The notes beneath the pieces were generated by a model, which was not told where the DNA came from, ran no database searches, and saw only the letters and a list, made by a program, of their open reading frames with translations. Source: Congeria kusceri (lineage: Eukaryota; Mollusca; Bivalvia; Myida; Dreissenidae). From it: a DNA stretch of 64,000 nucleotides. Position 1 is the stretch's first letter. Every line of letters begins with the position of its first letter. The position numbers and the translations under genes are program-made. Positions 36,811 through 50,534 of this stretch are shown here, piece after piece. The stretch is from NCBI GenBank assembly GCA_027627225.1, contig JAPFQT010000165.1:1-64000 (forward strand), written 5' to 3'.

Positions 36811-37689
36811 ATGATCATACGATCAGAAACCAAGTGTAAGGCGTTTTGGACGTTAACACTGATGTGCGTTTACCATGCGTTTATCTCGATACTTTCCAGT
36901 TACATCTTATGTTATATCACGTACCTTTCTTTGACAAGTTGCAAAGAGTACGTGTTCGTACATTTGAATTACGATTCATATAACAGGAGTTCTATAGTGC
37001 TATTCATTTGTTTTTCACTACAACAGGAGTACTATATTACTATTCCATTATTGTTCACAATAAATATCTGCATCGACCCTGTCAATTATTCGTTTCGCAT
37101 AAACATGTACTTTAAACGGTTCAATGGCATGCGATATCTGCAACAAACCACTGTATCGGTAAAGATCTCTTTTTCTATTGCATTATGCTTTATATATTGT
37201 GCAGTCACTGTTTATAGCGATGATGTGTCGTTGCTATTAAATAGCCGCAGTAAATACAAATATATCAAAAACTCTGCCCTCGATCATACGATAAAAACAA
37301 GCGTAAGGTGTTTATTACATGGACATTTACTAATAACATTGCATAGTTGCGTTCGTTTCGTTATACAGTTGAACAATTCCATTTGTGGGAAGGCCAAATT
37401 CATAGTGGTCACAATTCGGACACACATCAAAACGGTCAAAAAAAGAAAATCGCAACGGTCACAATACAAATCTGACAAAAGTCACAGTCGTCCCAAAACA
37501 AATCGCTCTAACGATAACAAAACAAATCGGTCACAACTCAAAACGGTCACTACACAAATCAGTCGCAATGCAAATCGATCACAAGAAAAAAAGAAGCCGT
37601 TTAAAAGTAATAGTCGCAAGACAAAACTGTCACATGTGAAAACGGTTATAAAACAAGTTGACCTTAGGTCACAAAACAAATCGGTCTAA
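36811..37689 (+). other. Open frame of 292 codons from block D into satellite; doubtful coding
   Basis: The frame starts at a true ATG (MIIRSETKCKAFW). Residues 1 to about 200 come from the AT-rich block and are rich in I, L, F, Y, S and C, with hydrophobic stretches near 12-45, 62-88 and 118-137. The last 90 residues are translated 16-bp satellite (KTV, NRSQ, KSKRS-like runs). No known domain was recognised. The frame is full length only here and at 61792. It is broken at 29231 in unit C by a TAG, and in units E, F and G by a 4-bp insertion that ends it at 43782, 50347 and 56274. Near-identical DNA with frequent breakage argues against selection for a protein. It is most likely a chance frame in recently amplified DNA. 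Confidence 0.12.
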
Positions 37690-40600
37690 AGTCGAAACGG
37701 TCAACAAACAAATCGGTTACACAACAAAGTGGTCCTAAGTCAAAACGGTCAAACAGAAATCGGCAAAAAAATAAACCAGGCATAACTGAAAGCGATCAAA
37801 AAACAAAATGGTCTAAAATCAATACGGTCAAAACGCAAATAGTTGGTAAATCCAATCGGACACAAGGCAAATCGGTCAAAAGCCATAACGGTCATTGAAG
37901 AAAATGTTTCTAAGAAAATACTGTCAAGAAAAAAATCGTTTAAAAGGAAAAGTGGTCTAAAGACAAATCGGTCACAAGTGAAAACGGTCAAAACTAAATT
38001 TGGTACAAGTGAAAACGGTCACAAACTTAATTGGGCACATGTCAAAGCGGACTAAAAATAAATACGATAAAAGTAATTTCGGTCACAAAGTAAAGCGGTC
38101 GGAAGTCGAAACGGTCGAAAATAAACCGGTCACAACTGGAAACGTTTACAAAAATAAGTTGTTCGCAAGTAAAAACGGTCAATAAACCAATAGTTCAAAA
38201 ATCCAATCGGATACAATGCAAATCGGTCACAATACATAACGGTCATAAAAGGAAATGGCCCTTAGCAAAAACGGTCTAAAATGAATCGCTTAAAAGTAAT
38301 ATTGCTTCCATGACAAAGCAGACGCAAGTGAAAACGGTCACAAACTAAATTGGGTGCAAGTGAAAATGGTACAAACTGAACTGTGTACAAGTCTTAACGG
38401 TCCCAAAGCCAAACGGTCACAAGTAAAACAGTAAGTAAAAATACCGGTAACAAGCCATAACGGTCATATAACAAGTCAAAACGGTCACAAAACGCATCAA
38501 ATCGGACGCAATGCAAGTCGGTCACAAGATATAACGGCCATCAAGCAAAAATGGTCCTAAATCAAAACGCACTAACAACAAATCAGTCATAGGTCAAAAC
38601 GGTCAAAAAACAAACCTTTCACAACTGAAAACGGTCTTAAATCAAGTTAAAAAACAAACCTGTCACAAATGAAAACAGTCATAAATCAAGTTGGTCAAAA
38701 GTCAAAACGGTTTAAAGACAAATCGGTTGCAAATAATATCGGACACAATGGTCAAAAGCATTAACGTCCGTAAAAGAAAACGATCCTAAGAAAAAACGGT
38801 CAACAATCAAATCGTTTAAATGTTAAAGTGGTCCGAAGACAAATCGGTCACAAGTGAAAACGGTCACAAACTAAATTGGGTCAAAGCGCTCACACACAAA
38901 AATTGATAGACGTAATAACGGTCACAAAGTAAATCGGTTGTAAACAAGTTGGTCGTAAGTCAAAACGGTCAACAACAAAATCAAGTTTGATGCATCGCAA
39001 ATCGGTCACAAGACATAACGGTCTGTTAACAAAATTGTGCTAAGTGAAAGCGGTAGGAAAAACAAATCGATCAAAAGTCAAAAAGGTCAACAAACAAATC
39101 GGTTGCAAATCAAATCGGTCACAAGACATAACGGCCACAAAAAAATGGTCCTAAGTCACAACGGTCAAAAAATCAAACCGATCACAAACGGTCATAAAAC
39201 ATGTTGGTCAACAGTTAAAACGGTCAAAAAACATAACGGTCACAACTGAAAACGAAAAGGTCGAATACTAAATTTGTCGCAATCCAAAACGGTCACAGAT
39301 TAAACTGGGTACACGTCATAACGGTCACAAAGCCAATGGGTCCAAAGTCAAACAATAAGTAAACATACCGGTAAGAAGCCATAACGGTCATAAAACAAGT
39401 TGGTCCTCAGTCAAAACGGTCACACACAAAATTGGTCACAACTCAAAACGGTCACTAGACAAATCGGTCGCAAACCAAATCGGACACAATGCAAATCGGT
39501 CACAAGCCATAACGGTCATAAAGGAAAATGGCTCCATGCAAAAACGGTCTATCGGTTACAAGTAAAAACGGTCACAAAATAAATAGGATACAAGTGAAAA
39601 CGGCCACAAACAAAATTGGGTACAAGTCAAAACGGTCACAAAACAAGTCTGTTACAGGTCAAAATAGTAAAAACCAAACCGGTCACAACCCAAGACGGTC
39701 ACAAAAATGTTGGTCAAAACGATCATTAAACAAATTAATTGCAAGTCGTTATGGTCACACAGAAAATCGGTGGCATGTCAAAAAGGTCAGAAAAAAAAAC
39801 CGATCACATCTGTAGTATCAAAGCGAATCGGTCAAATGTAAAAACGGTCAGAAAACAATCCTTTCAAAACTCTTAACTGCCACTAAACAAAGCGCTGGTA
39901 AATCAAATCGGACACAATGCAAATCGGACGCAAGACATAACGGTCAGGTAAAAAAATTGTCCTAAGTCAAAACCATTAGAAAACAAATCGGTCACAAGTC
40001 AAAACGGTCAAAAAACAAGTCGGTCACAAATGAAAACGGTCATAAAACAAGTTGGTCAGAAGTCAAAACGGTCAAAAACATAAGTTTATAAGCATAAGTG
40101 GTCCCAAGACAAATCGTTCACAAGTCAAAACGGTCAAAATATACAGTGATCAGGAAACAAAATTGCCCTACGTCAAAATGGTCTGAAAAAAAATCGGTCA
40201 CAAGTCAAAACGGTCAAAGAACAAGCCGGTCACAACTGAAAAGGAAACTGTCGCATTATAAATTGGGTAGAGGTCATAACGGTCACAAAGCCCATCGGTG
40301 AGAAGTCAGAAAGGTCAGAAAACAAACCGATTATATCTCCGGTAAGAAAGCGCATCGGTCAGAAGTCCAAAAGGTCAGAAAACAATCCGGTTGGAACTCT
40401 AAACGGTCACATAACAAATCGCGAGCTAAACAAATCGGATTCAAAGCAAATCGGACACAATACATAACGGTCAGGAAACAAATTCGTTATAAGTCACAAC
40501 GGTCAAAGTCAAAACCGTCACTAAACAAAGCGCTGGTAAATCAAATCGGACACAATGCAAATCGGCCGCAAGACATAACGGTCAGGTAAAAAAATTGTCC

Positions 40601-42216
40601 TAAGTCAAAACCATTAGAAAACAAATCGGTCACAAGTCAAAACGGTCAAAAAACAAGTCGGTCACAAATGAAAACGGTCATAAAACAAGTTGGTCAGAAG
40701 TGAAAACGTCGAAAAACATAAGTTTATAAGCATAAGTGGTCCCAAGACAAATCGTTCACAAGTCAAAACGGTCAAAATACGTAACGATCAGGAAACAAAA
40801 TTGTCCTATGTGAAAATGGTCAGAAAAAAATTGGTTCACAAGTCAAAACGGTCAAAGAACAAGCCGATCACAACTGAAAACGAAACTGTCCCATAATACA
40901 TTGGGTACAAGTCATAACGGTCACAAAGCCAATCGGTGAGAAGTCATAAAGGTCAGAAAACAGACCGAGTATATCTCCGGTAAGAAAGCGAATCGGTCAC
41001 AAGTCCAAACGGTCAGAAAACAATCCGGTCGGAACTCTAAACGGTCACATAACAAATCGCGTGCTAATCAAATCGGATTCAATGCAAATCGGATACAATA
41101 CATAACGGTCAGCAATCAAATTCGTTCTAAGTCACAACGGTCAAAAACAAAACCGGTCACAACTGAAAATGGTGATAAAAGATGTTGGTCACAAGTCAAA
41201 ACGGTCAAAAGCAAATAGTTTATGAGTAATAGTGGTCACAACACACACAAATCGGTCACAAGAGAAAATGGTCGCATACCTAATTCGGTCAAAACGGTGT
41301 CTAACTAAACTGGGTACAAGTCTTTACGCCAATGGGTCACAAGTGCAAACATACCGCTAACATCCCATAACGGTCATAAAACAAGTTGGTCCTAAGTCGA
41401 AAAAGTCACGAAACAAATCGGTCACAACTCAAAATGGTAATTAAACAAATCGGTAGCATATCAAATCGGACACAATGCAAATCGGTCAATAGCAAATCGG
41501 TTACAATGCAAATCGGTCATACAACAAAGTGGTCCTAAGTCAAAACGGTGAAAAACAAATCGGTCACAAGCGAAAACGGTCAAAAAACGAAACTGTCACA
41601 ACTAAAGACCATCATAAAACAAGTTGGTCGCAAGTCAAAAGGGTGAAAAAACAAATAGGTCGCAAATCAAATCGGACACAATGCATATCTGTCACGAGCC
41701 ATAACGGTAATAAAACAAAATGGTCCTAAGTCAAAACGGTCAAAACACAAATCGGTCACTAAATGAATGGGTAGAAATTCGAATCGGACACAAGTCGTAA
41801 CGGTGATAATAGATGTTCGTAAGAGAAAACTTGAAACAACAAGTCGTTTAAAACTAATAATCGTACAAGACAAATCGGTCACAAGTTAAAACGGTCAGAA
41901 ACGAAATTGGGTACAATTCAAAACGGTCACACACTGAATTGGTTACAAGTCATTACGGTCACAAAGCCAACAGGTCACAAGTCAAACAGAAGTAAACATA
42001 CCGGTAATAAGCCATAACGGTCATAAAACAAGTTGGTCCTAAGTCAAAACGGTCAAGTCACTACTCAAAACGGTCACATAACAAGTTGCTTAGAAGTGAA
42101 AACGGCCATAAAGCAAATGGGTCAAAAGTCAAAACGGTCACAAGACACATCGGTCAAAACAAGTCACAAACCAAAAGTAAATCGTTGAGAAGTTAAAACG
42201 GCCACAAAATAGTCGG
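37405..42216. repeat. Satellite 2 part of unit D (4812 bp)
   Basis: 16-bp array with the same internal order as the other units. It is 638 bp longer than the equivalent in unit F because the sub-repeat is present twice (39881-40518 and 40519 onward). The first copy is type 1 (AAAACGGTCAAAAAC), the second type 2 (AAAACGTCGAAAAAC). No gene was seen. Confidence 0.9.
39881..41150. repeat. 638-bp sub-repeat, two tandem copies in unit D
   Basis: CACTAAACAAAGCGCTGGTA at 39881 and 40519, 638 bp apart. Copy 1 has ATCGGACGCAAG, then ATACAGTGATCAGG; copy 2 has ATCGGCCGCAAG, then ATACGTAACGATCAGG. These differences let later crossovers be mapped. Both sites corresponding to the SINE target are empty. 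Confidence 0.88.
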
Positions 42217-43969
42217 TCTCGCCCAACACCACTCAAACACTTCACACACTGCAAATCCACTCACAACATCGACATCAATGCCATAACTTCACACACTAAA
42301 ATCTCACACCGGTCACATTTTCCACACCCGTCACACAAAAACCCACTACTCCACAGAACACACTCCACATTGATGGCTGCATTCGAGGAGTGATATGAAG
42401 CAATTCATACATACGACACTGCAATAAATCCGAGATTTGTATTTCTTGTAAAAAACGATCAAACACGATCAAATATGGCTATACAACTGTTGAAAGTTTC
42501 CTAGTTGTTTCTTTTCAGAATTTGATCTAAGATGACTTTCCGATAAATGATACAGAGATGTTCATCCCTGTGACTTATTTTATACGCATGAGGTATACAA
42601 TAAAATAGACACATAATTCGTACGCAATGACTGTACGAATTATTGGAAAAAGCATTCGAATTACTTGAAATTATTTGGTCTTTGCATGAAAATCAATCCA
42701 CTTCAATTTCAAAAACACTGATTGGGATTTCGCTGGAAACTTAGAATTTATTGAACATCTTTACTCTACATTCAAACAACAATGCAATTCATTTCCAAAT
42801 CAGACTATTGTTTGAAACAACATTCTGTAACAAACACTACATGAAAAACTCGTAACCCAGTATCAGAAAGTGACACTTCTGGCATGCAAACCGTCTTAGG
42901 AAGGCACGTGACGGTAAGCTTTTTAGTGCTTTGCATATAAATACTACTAATACTAACGAGCACACGTTCAATGCTCGGTGCGATCACACTGTCAATGCTC
43001 GGTTGCAATTGTAGCAATTTATGCAGTCACATGTTGGGGTAACAGGACAACAAACGGCATAATCTTTGTTAGTTATTTAAATCAATGTGAATGTGGCATT
43101 TGCGTATTCATGCCCCTTGTCGCTGAACTCCTGCGTTTAGTTTGTACAATCACATGTTCACGTTTTGGGAGACCGTTATGTTGCAACTTTTGTTTTTGTT
43201 TTCGGAAATACGATCGAAATAAAAAAGAAATTCGTGTTCACTGTATGATTTTCAGTTACTTCTTATGTTATACTACGCACCTATCCTAATCAGTTAGCGA
43301 AGATTACGTAGCGACGATGTGTCGTTGATATTGAATAGCTGCAATAAAAACAAATATATATAAATCTGTCTATGATCATACGATCAGAAACCAAGTGTAA
43401 GGCGTTTTGGACGTTAACACTGATGTGCGTTTACCATGCGTTTATCTCGATACTTTCCAGTTACATCTTATGTTATATCACGTACCTTTCTTTGACAAGT
43501 TGCAAAGAGTACGTGTTCGTACATTTGAATTACGATTCATATAACAGGAGTTCTATAGTGCTATTCATTTGTTTTTCACTACAACAGGAGTACTATATTA
43601 CTATTCCATTATTGTTCACAATAAATATCTGCATCGACCCTGTCAATTATTCGTTTCGCATAAACATGTACTTTAAACGGTTAAAAAAATGGCATGCGAT
43701 ATCTGCACCAAACCACTGTATCGGTAAAGATCTCTTTTTCTATTGCATTATGCTTTATATATTGTGCAGTCACTGTTTATAGCGATGATGTGTCGTTGCT
43801 ATTAAATAGCCGCAGTAAATACAAATATATCAAAAACTCTGCCCTCGATCATACGATAAAAACAAGCGTAAGGTGTTTATTACATGGACATTTACTAATA
43901 ACATTGCATAGTTGCGTTCGTTTCGTTATACAGTTGAACAATTCCATTTGTGGGAAGGCCAAATTCATA
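42217..43969. repeat. Non-satellite HOR block E (full, 1753 bp)
   Basis: Full block, 4 bp longer than D because GGTTAAAAAAATGGCATG (near 43680) replaces GGTTCAATGGCATG. This indel accounts exactly for the 6565-bp versus 6561-bp unit lengths. It also breaks the long ATG frame (43372-43782, 136 codons). The TATA motif is at 42936 and the hairpin at 42613-42643. Confidence 0.9.
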
Positions 43970-46900
43970 GTGGTCACAATTCGGACACACATCAAAACGG
44001 TCAAAAAAAGAAAATCGCAACGGTCACAATACAAATCTGACAAAAGTCACAGTCGTCCCAAAACAAATCGCTCAAACGATAACAAAACAAATCGGTCACA
44101 ACTCAAAACGGTCACTACACAAATCAGTCGCAATGCAAATCGATCACAAGAAAAAAAGAAGCCGTTTAAAAGTAATAGTCGCAAGACAAAACTGTCACAT
44201 GTGAAAACGGTTATAAAACAAGTTGACCTTAGGTCACAAAACAAATCGGTCTAAAGTCGAAACGGTCAACAAACAAATCGGTTACACAACAAAGTGGTCC
44301 TAAGTCAAAACGGTCAAACAGAAATCGGCAAAAAAATAAACCAGGCATAACTGAAAGCGATCAAAAAACAAAATGGTCGAAAATCAATACGGTCAAAACG
44401 CAAATAGTTGGTAAATCCAATCGGACACAAGGCAAATCGGTCAAAAGCCATAACGGTCATTGAAGAAAATGTTTCTAAGAAAATACTGTCAAGAAAAAAA
44501 TCGTTTAAAAGGAAAAGTGGTCTAAAGACAAATCGGTCACAAGTGAAAACGGTCAAAACTAAATTTGGTACAAGTGAAAACGGTCACAAACTTAATTGGG
44601 CACATGTCAAAGCGGACTAAAAATAAATACGATAAAAGTAATTTCGGTCACAAAGTAAAGCGGTCGGAAGTCGAAACGGTCGAAAATAAACCGGTCACAA
44701 CTGGAAACGTTTACAAAAATAAGTTGTTCGCAAGTAAAAACGGTCAATAAACCAATAGTTCAAAAATCCAATCGGATACAATGCAAATCGGTCACAATAC
44801 ATAACGGTCATAAAAGGAAATGGCCCTTAGCAAAAACGGTCTAAAATGAATCGCTTAAAAGTAATATTGCTTCCATGACAAAGCAGACGCAAGTGAAAAC
44901 GGTCACAAACTAAATTGGGTGCAAGTGAAAATGGTACAAACTGAACTGTGTACAAGTCTTAACGGTCCCAAAGCCAAACGGTCACAAGTAAAACAGTAAG
45001 TAAAAATACCGGTAACAAGCCATAACGGTCATATAACAAGTCAAAACGGTCACAAAACGCATCAAATCGGACGCAATGCAAGTCGGTCACAAGATATAAC
45101 GGCCATCAAGCAAAAATGGTCCTAAATCAAAACGCACTAACAACAAATCAGTCATAGGTCAAAACGGTCAAAAAACAAACCTTTCACAACTGAAAACGGT
45201 CTTAAATCAAGTTAAAAAACAAACCTGTCACAAATGAAAACAGTCATAAATCAAGTTGGTCAAAAGTCAAAACGGTTTAAAGACAAATCGGTTGCAAATA
45301 ATATCGGACACAATGGTCAAAAGCATTAACGTCCGTAAAAGAAAACGATCCTAAGAAAAAACGGTCAACAATCAAATCGTTTAAATGTTAAAGTGGTCCG
45401 AAGACAAATCGGTCACAAGTGAAAACGGTCACAAACTAAATTGGGTCAAAGCGCTCACACACAAAAATTGATAGACGTAATAACGGTCACAAAGTAAATC
45501 GGTTGTAAACAAGTTGGTCGTAAGTCAAAACGGTCAACAACAAAATCAAGTTTGATGCATCGCAAATCGGTCACAAGACATAACGGTCTGTTAACAAAAT
45601 TGTGCTAAGTGAAAGCGGTAGGAAAAACAAATCGATCAAAAGTCAAAAAGGTCAACAAACAAATCGGTTGCAAATCAAATCGGTCACAAGACATAATGGC
45701 CACAAAAAAATGGTCCTAAGTCACAACGGTCAAAAAATCAAACCGATCACAAACGGTCATAAAACATGTTGGTCAACAGTTAAAACGGTCAAAAAACATA
45801 ACGGTCACAACTGAAAACGAAAAGGTCGAATACTAAATTTGTCGCAATCCAAAACGGTCACAGATTAAACTGGGTACACGTCATAACGGTCACAAAGCCA
45901 ATGGGTCCAAAGTCAAACAATAAGTAAACATACCGGTAAGAAGCCATAACGGTCATAAAACAAGTTGGTCCTCAGTCAAAACGGTCACACACAAAATTGG
46001 TCACAACTCAAAACGGTCACTAGACAAATCGGTCGCAAACCAAATCGGACACAATGCAAATCGGTCACAAGCCATAACGGTCATAAAGGAAAATGGCTCC
46101 ATGCAAAAACGGTCTATCGGTTACAAGTAAAAACGGTCACAAAATAAATAGGATACAAGTGAAAACGGCCACAAACAAAATTGGGTACAAGTCAAAACGG
46201 TCACAAAACAAGTCTGTTACAGGTCAAAATAGTAAAAACCAAACCGGTCACAACCCAAGACGGTCACAAAAATGTTGGTCAAAACGATCATTAAACAAAT
46301 TAATTGCAAGTCGTTATGGTCACACAGAAAATCGGTGGCATGTCAAAAAGGTCAGAAAAAAAAACCGATCACATCTGTAGTATCAAAGCGAATCGGTCAA
46401 ATGTAAAAACGGTCAGAAAACAATCCTTTCAAAACTCTTAACTGCCACTAAACAAAGCGCTGGTAAATCAAATCGGACACAATGCAAATCGGACGCAAGA
46501 CATAACGGTCAGGTAAAAAAATTGTCCTAAGTCAAAACCATTAGAAAACAAATCGGTCACAAGTCAAAACGGTCAAAAAACAAGTCGGTCACAAATGAAA
46601 ACGGTCATAAAACAAGTTGGTCAGAAGTGAAAACGGTCAAAAACATAAGTTTATAAGCATAAGTGGTCCCAAGACAAATCGTTCACAAGTCAAAACGGTC
46701 AAAATATACAGTGATCAGGAAACAAAATTGCCCTACGTCAAAATGGTCTGAAAAAAAATCGGTCACAAGTCAAAACGGTCAAAGAACAAGCCGGTCACAA
46801 CTGAAAAGGAAACTGTCGCATTATAAATTGGGTAGAGGTCATAACGGTCACAAAGCCCATCGGTGAGAAGTCAGAAAGGTCAGAAAACAAACCGATTATA

Positions 46901-48781
46901 TCTCCGGTAAGAAAGCGCATCGGTCAGAAGTCCAAAAGGTCAGAAAACAATCCGGTTGGAACTCTAAACGGTCACATAACAAATCGCGAGCTAAACAAAT
47001 CGGATTCAAAGCAAATCGGACACAATACATAACGGTCAGGAAACAAATTCGTTATAAGTCACAACGGTCAAAGTCAAAACCGTCACTAAACAAAGCGCTG
47101 GTAAATCAAATCGGACACAATGCAAATCGGCCGCAAGACATAACGGTCAGGTAAAAAAATTGTCCTAAGTCAAAACCATTAGAAAACAAATCGGTCACAA
47201 GTCAAAACGGTCAAAAAACAAGTCGGTCACAAATGAAAACGGTCATAAAACAAGTTGGTCAGAAGTGAAAACGTCGAAAAACATAAGTTTATAAGCATAA
47301 GTGGTCCCAAGACAAATCGTTCACAAGTCAAAACGGTCAAAATACGTAACGATCAGGAAACAAAATTGTCCTATGTGAAAATGGTCAGAAAAAAATTGGT
47401 TCACAAGTCAAAACGGTCAAAGAACAAGCCGATCACAACTGAAAACGAAACTGTCCCATAATACATTGGGTACAAGTCATAACGGTCACAAAGCCAATCG
47501 GTGAGAAGTCATAAAGGTCAGAAAACAGACCGAGTATATCTCCGGTAAGAAAGCGAATCGGTCACAAGTCCAAACGGTCAGAAAACAATCCGGTCGGAAC
47601 TCTAAACGGTCACATAACAAATCGCGTGCTAATCAAATCGGATTCAATGCAAATCGGATACAATACATAACGGTCAGCAATCAAATTCGTTCTAAGTCAC
47701 AACGGTCAAAAACAAAACCGGTCACAACTGAAAATGGTGATAAAAGATGTTGGTCACAAGTCAAAACGGTCAAAAGCAAATAGTTTATGAGTAATAGTGG
47801 TCACAACACACACAAATCGGTCACAAGAGAAAATGGTCGCATACCTAATTCGGTCAAAACGGTGTCTAACTAAACTGGGTACAAGTCTTTACGCCAATGG
47901 GTCACAAGTGCAAACATACCGCTAACATCCCATAACGGTCATAAAACAAGTTGGTCCTAAGTCGAAAAAGTCACGAAACAAATCGGTCACAACTCAAAAT
48001 GGTAATTAAACAAATCGGTAGCATATCAAATCGGACACAATGCAAATCGGTCAATAGCAAATCGGTTACAATGCAAATCGGTCATACAACAAAGTGGTCC
48101 TAAGTCAAAACGGTGAAAAACAAATCGGTCACAAGCGAAAACGGTCAAAAAACGAAACTGTCACAACTAAAGACCATCATAAAACAAGTTGGTCGCAAGT
48201 CAAAAGGGTGAAAAAACAAATAGGTCGCAAATCAAATCGGACACAATGCATATCTGTCACGAGCCATAACGGTAATAAAACAAAATGGTCCTAAGTCAAA
48301 ACGGTCAAAACACAAATCGGTCACTAAATGAATGGGTAGAAATTCGAATCGGACACAAGTCGTAACGGTGATAATAGATGTTCGTAAGAGAAAACTTGAA
48401 ACAACAAGTCGTTTAAAACTAATAATCGTACAAGACAAATCGGTCACAAGTTAAAACGGTCAGAAACGAAATTGGGTACAATTCAAAACGGTCACACACT
48501 GAATTGGTTACAAGTCATTACGGTCACAAAGCCAACAGGTCACAAGTCAAACAGAAGTAAACATACCGGTAATAAGCCATAACGGTCATAAAACAAGTTG
48601 GTCCTAAGTCAAAACGGTCAAGTCACTACTCAAAACGGTCACATAACAAGTTGCTTAGAAGTGAAAACGGCCATAAAGCAAATGGGTCAAAAGTCAAAAC
48701 GGTCACAAGACACATCGGTCAAAACAAGTCACAAACCAAAAGTAAATCGTTGAGAAGTTAAAACGGCCACAAAATAGTCGG
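43970..48781. repeat. Satellite 2 part of unit E (4812 bp)
   Basis: Same length as in unit D and nearly identical to it. The 638-bp sub-repeat is present twice (46446 and 47084). A few private changes are visible, such as ATAATGGCCAC near 45692 where other units have ATAACGGCCAC. No gene was seen. Confidence 0.9.
46446..47715. repeat. 638-bp sub-repeat, two tandem copies in unit E
   Basis: CACTAAACAAAGCGCTGGTA at 46446 and 47084, 638 bp apart. The order is again type 1 then type 2, as in unit D. Confidence 0.88.
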
Positions 48782-50534
48782 TCTCGCCCAACACCACTCA
48801 AACACTTCACACACTGCAAATCCACTCACAACATCGACATCAATGCCATAACTTCACACACTAAAATCTCACACCGGTCACATTTTCCACACCCGTCACA
48901 CAAAAACCCACTACTCCACAGAACACAATCCACATTGATGGCTGCATTCGAGGAGTGATATGAAGCAATTCATACATACGACACTGCAATAAATCCGAGA
49001 TTTGTATTTCTTGTAAAAAACGATCAAACACGATCAAATATGGCTATACAACTGTTGAAAGTTTCCTAGTTGTTTCTTTTCAGAATTTGATCTAAGATGA
49101 CTTTCCGATAAATGATACAGAGATGTTCATCCCTGTGACTTATTTTATACGCATGAGGTATACAATAAAATAGACACATAATTCGTACGCAATGACTGTA
49201 CGAATTATTGGAAAAAGCATTCGAATTACTTGAAATTATTTGGTCTTTGCATGAAAATCAATCCACTTCAATTTCAAAAACACTGATTGGGATTTCGCTG
49301 GAAACTTAGAATTTATTGAACATCTTTACTCTACATTCAAACAACAATGCAATTCATTTCCAAATCAGACTATTGTTTGAAACAACATTCTGTAACAAAC
49401 ACTACATGAAAAACTCGTAACCCAGTATCAGAAAGTGACACTTCTGGCATGCAAACCGTCTTAGGAAGGCACGTGACGGTAAGCTTTTTAGTGCTTTGCA
49501 TATAAATACTACTAATACTAACGAGCACACGTTCAATGCTCGGTGCGATCACACTGTCAATGCTCGGTTGCAATTGTAGCAATTTATGCAGTCACATGTT
49601 GGGGTAACAGGACAACAAACGGCATAATCTTTGTTAGTTATTTAAATCAATGTGAATGTGGCATTTGCGTATTCATGCCCCTTGTCGCTGAACTCCTGCG
49701 TTTAGTTTGTACAATCACATGTTCACGTTTTGGGAGACCGTTATGTTGCAACTTTTGTTTTTGTTTTCGGAAATACGATCGAAATAAAAAAGAAATTCGT
49801 GTTCACTGTATGATTTTCAGTTACTTCTTATGTTATACTACGCACCTATCCTAATCAGTTAGCGAAGATTACGTAGCGACGATGTGTCGTTGATATTGAA
49901 TAGCTGCAATAAAAACAAATATATATAAATCTGTCTATGATCATACGATCAGAAACCAAGTGTAAGGCGTTTTGGACGTTAACACTGATGTGCGTTTACC
50001 ATGCGTTTATCTCGATACTTTCCAGTTACATCTTATGTTATATCACGTACCTTTCTTTGACAAGTTGCAAAGAGTACGTGTTCGTACATTTGAATTACGA
50101 TTCATATAACAGGAGTTCTATAGTGCTATTCATTTGTTTTTCACTACAACAGGAGTACTATATTACTATTCCATTATTGTTCACAATAAATATCTGCATC
50201 GACCCTGTCAATTATTCGTTTCGCATAAACATGTACTTTAAACGGTTAAAAAAATGGCATGCGATATCTGCACCAAACCACTGTATCGGTAAAGATCTCT
50301 TTTTCTATTGCATTATGCTTTATATATTGTGCAGTCACTGTTTATAGCGATGATGTGTCGTTGCTATTAAATAGCCGCAGTAAATACAAATATATCAAAA
50401 ACTCTGCCCTCGATCATACGATAAAAACAAGCGTAAGGTGTTTATTACATGGACATTTACTAATAACATTGCATAGTTGCGTTCGTTTCGTTATACAGTT
50501 GAACAATTCCATTTGTGGGAAGGCCAAATTCATA
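48782..50534. repeat. Non-satellite HOR block F (full, 1753 bp)
   Basis: Full block with the 4-bp-longer TTAAAAAAATGG form, near-identical to block E (one visible difference is GAACACAATCCAC near 48922). The long ATG frame is broken after 136 codons (49937-50347). TATA is at 49501 and the hairpin at 49178-49208. Confidence 0.9.

Larger units (their letters stand above)
35656..37404. repeat. Non-satellite HOR block D (full, 1749 bp)
   Basis: Complete block with the same ends as C (TCTCGCCCAACACC to CCAAATTCATA). It contains the perfect 11-bp inverted repeat (36052-36082), the CACGTG/TATAAATA pair (36344-36382), an AATAAA at 36782 and the uninterrupted ATG frame starting at 36811. It has the short form TTCAATGGCATG near 37121, not the 4-bp-longer form of blocks E to G. 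Two internal similarities show old duplications within the block. GCGACGATGTGTCGTTG is echoed about 460 bp later as GCGATGATGTGTCGTTG, and CAGTTACTTCTTATGTTATA is echoed 205 bp later as CAGTTACATCTTATGTTATA. It does not match any transposon I recognise. Confidence 0.9.
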
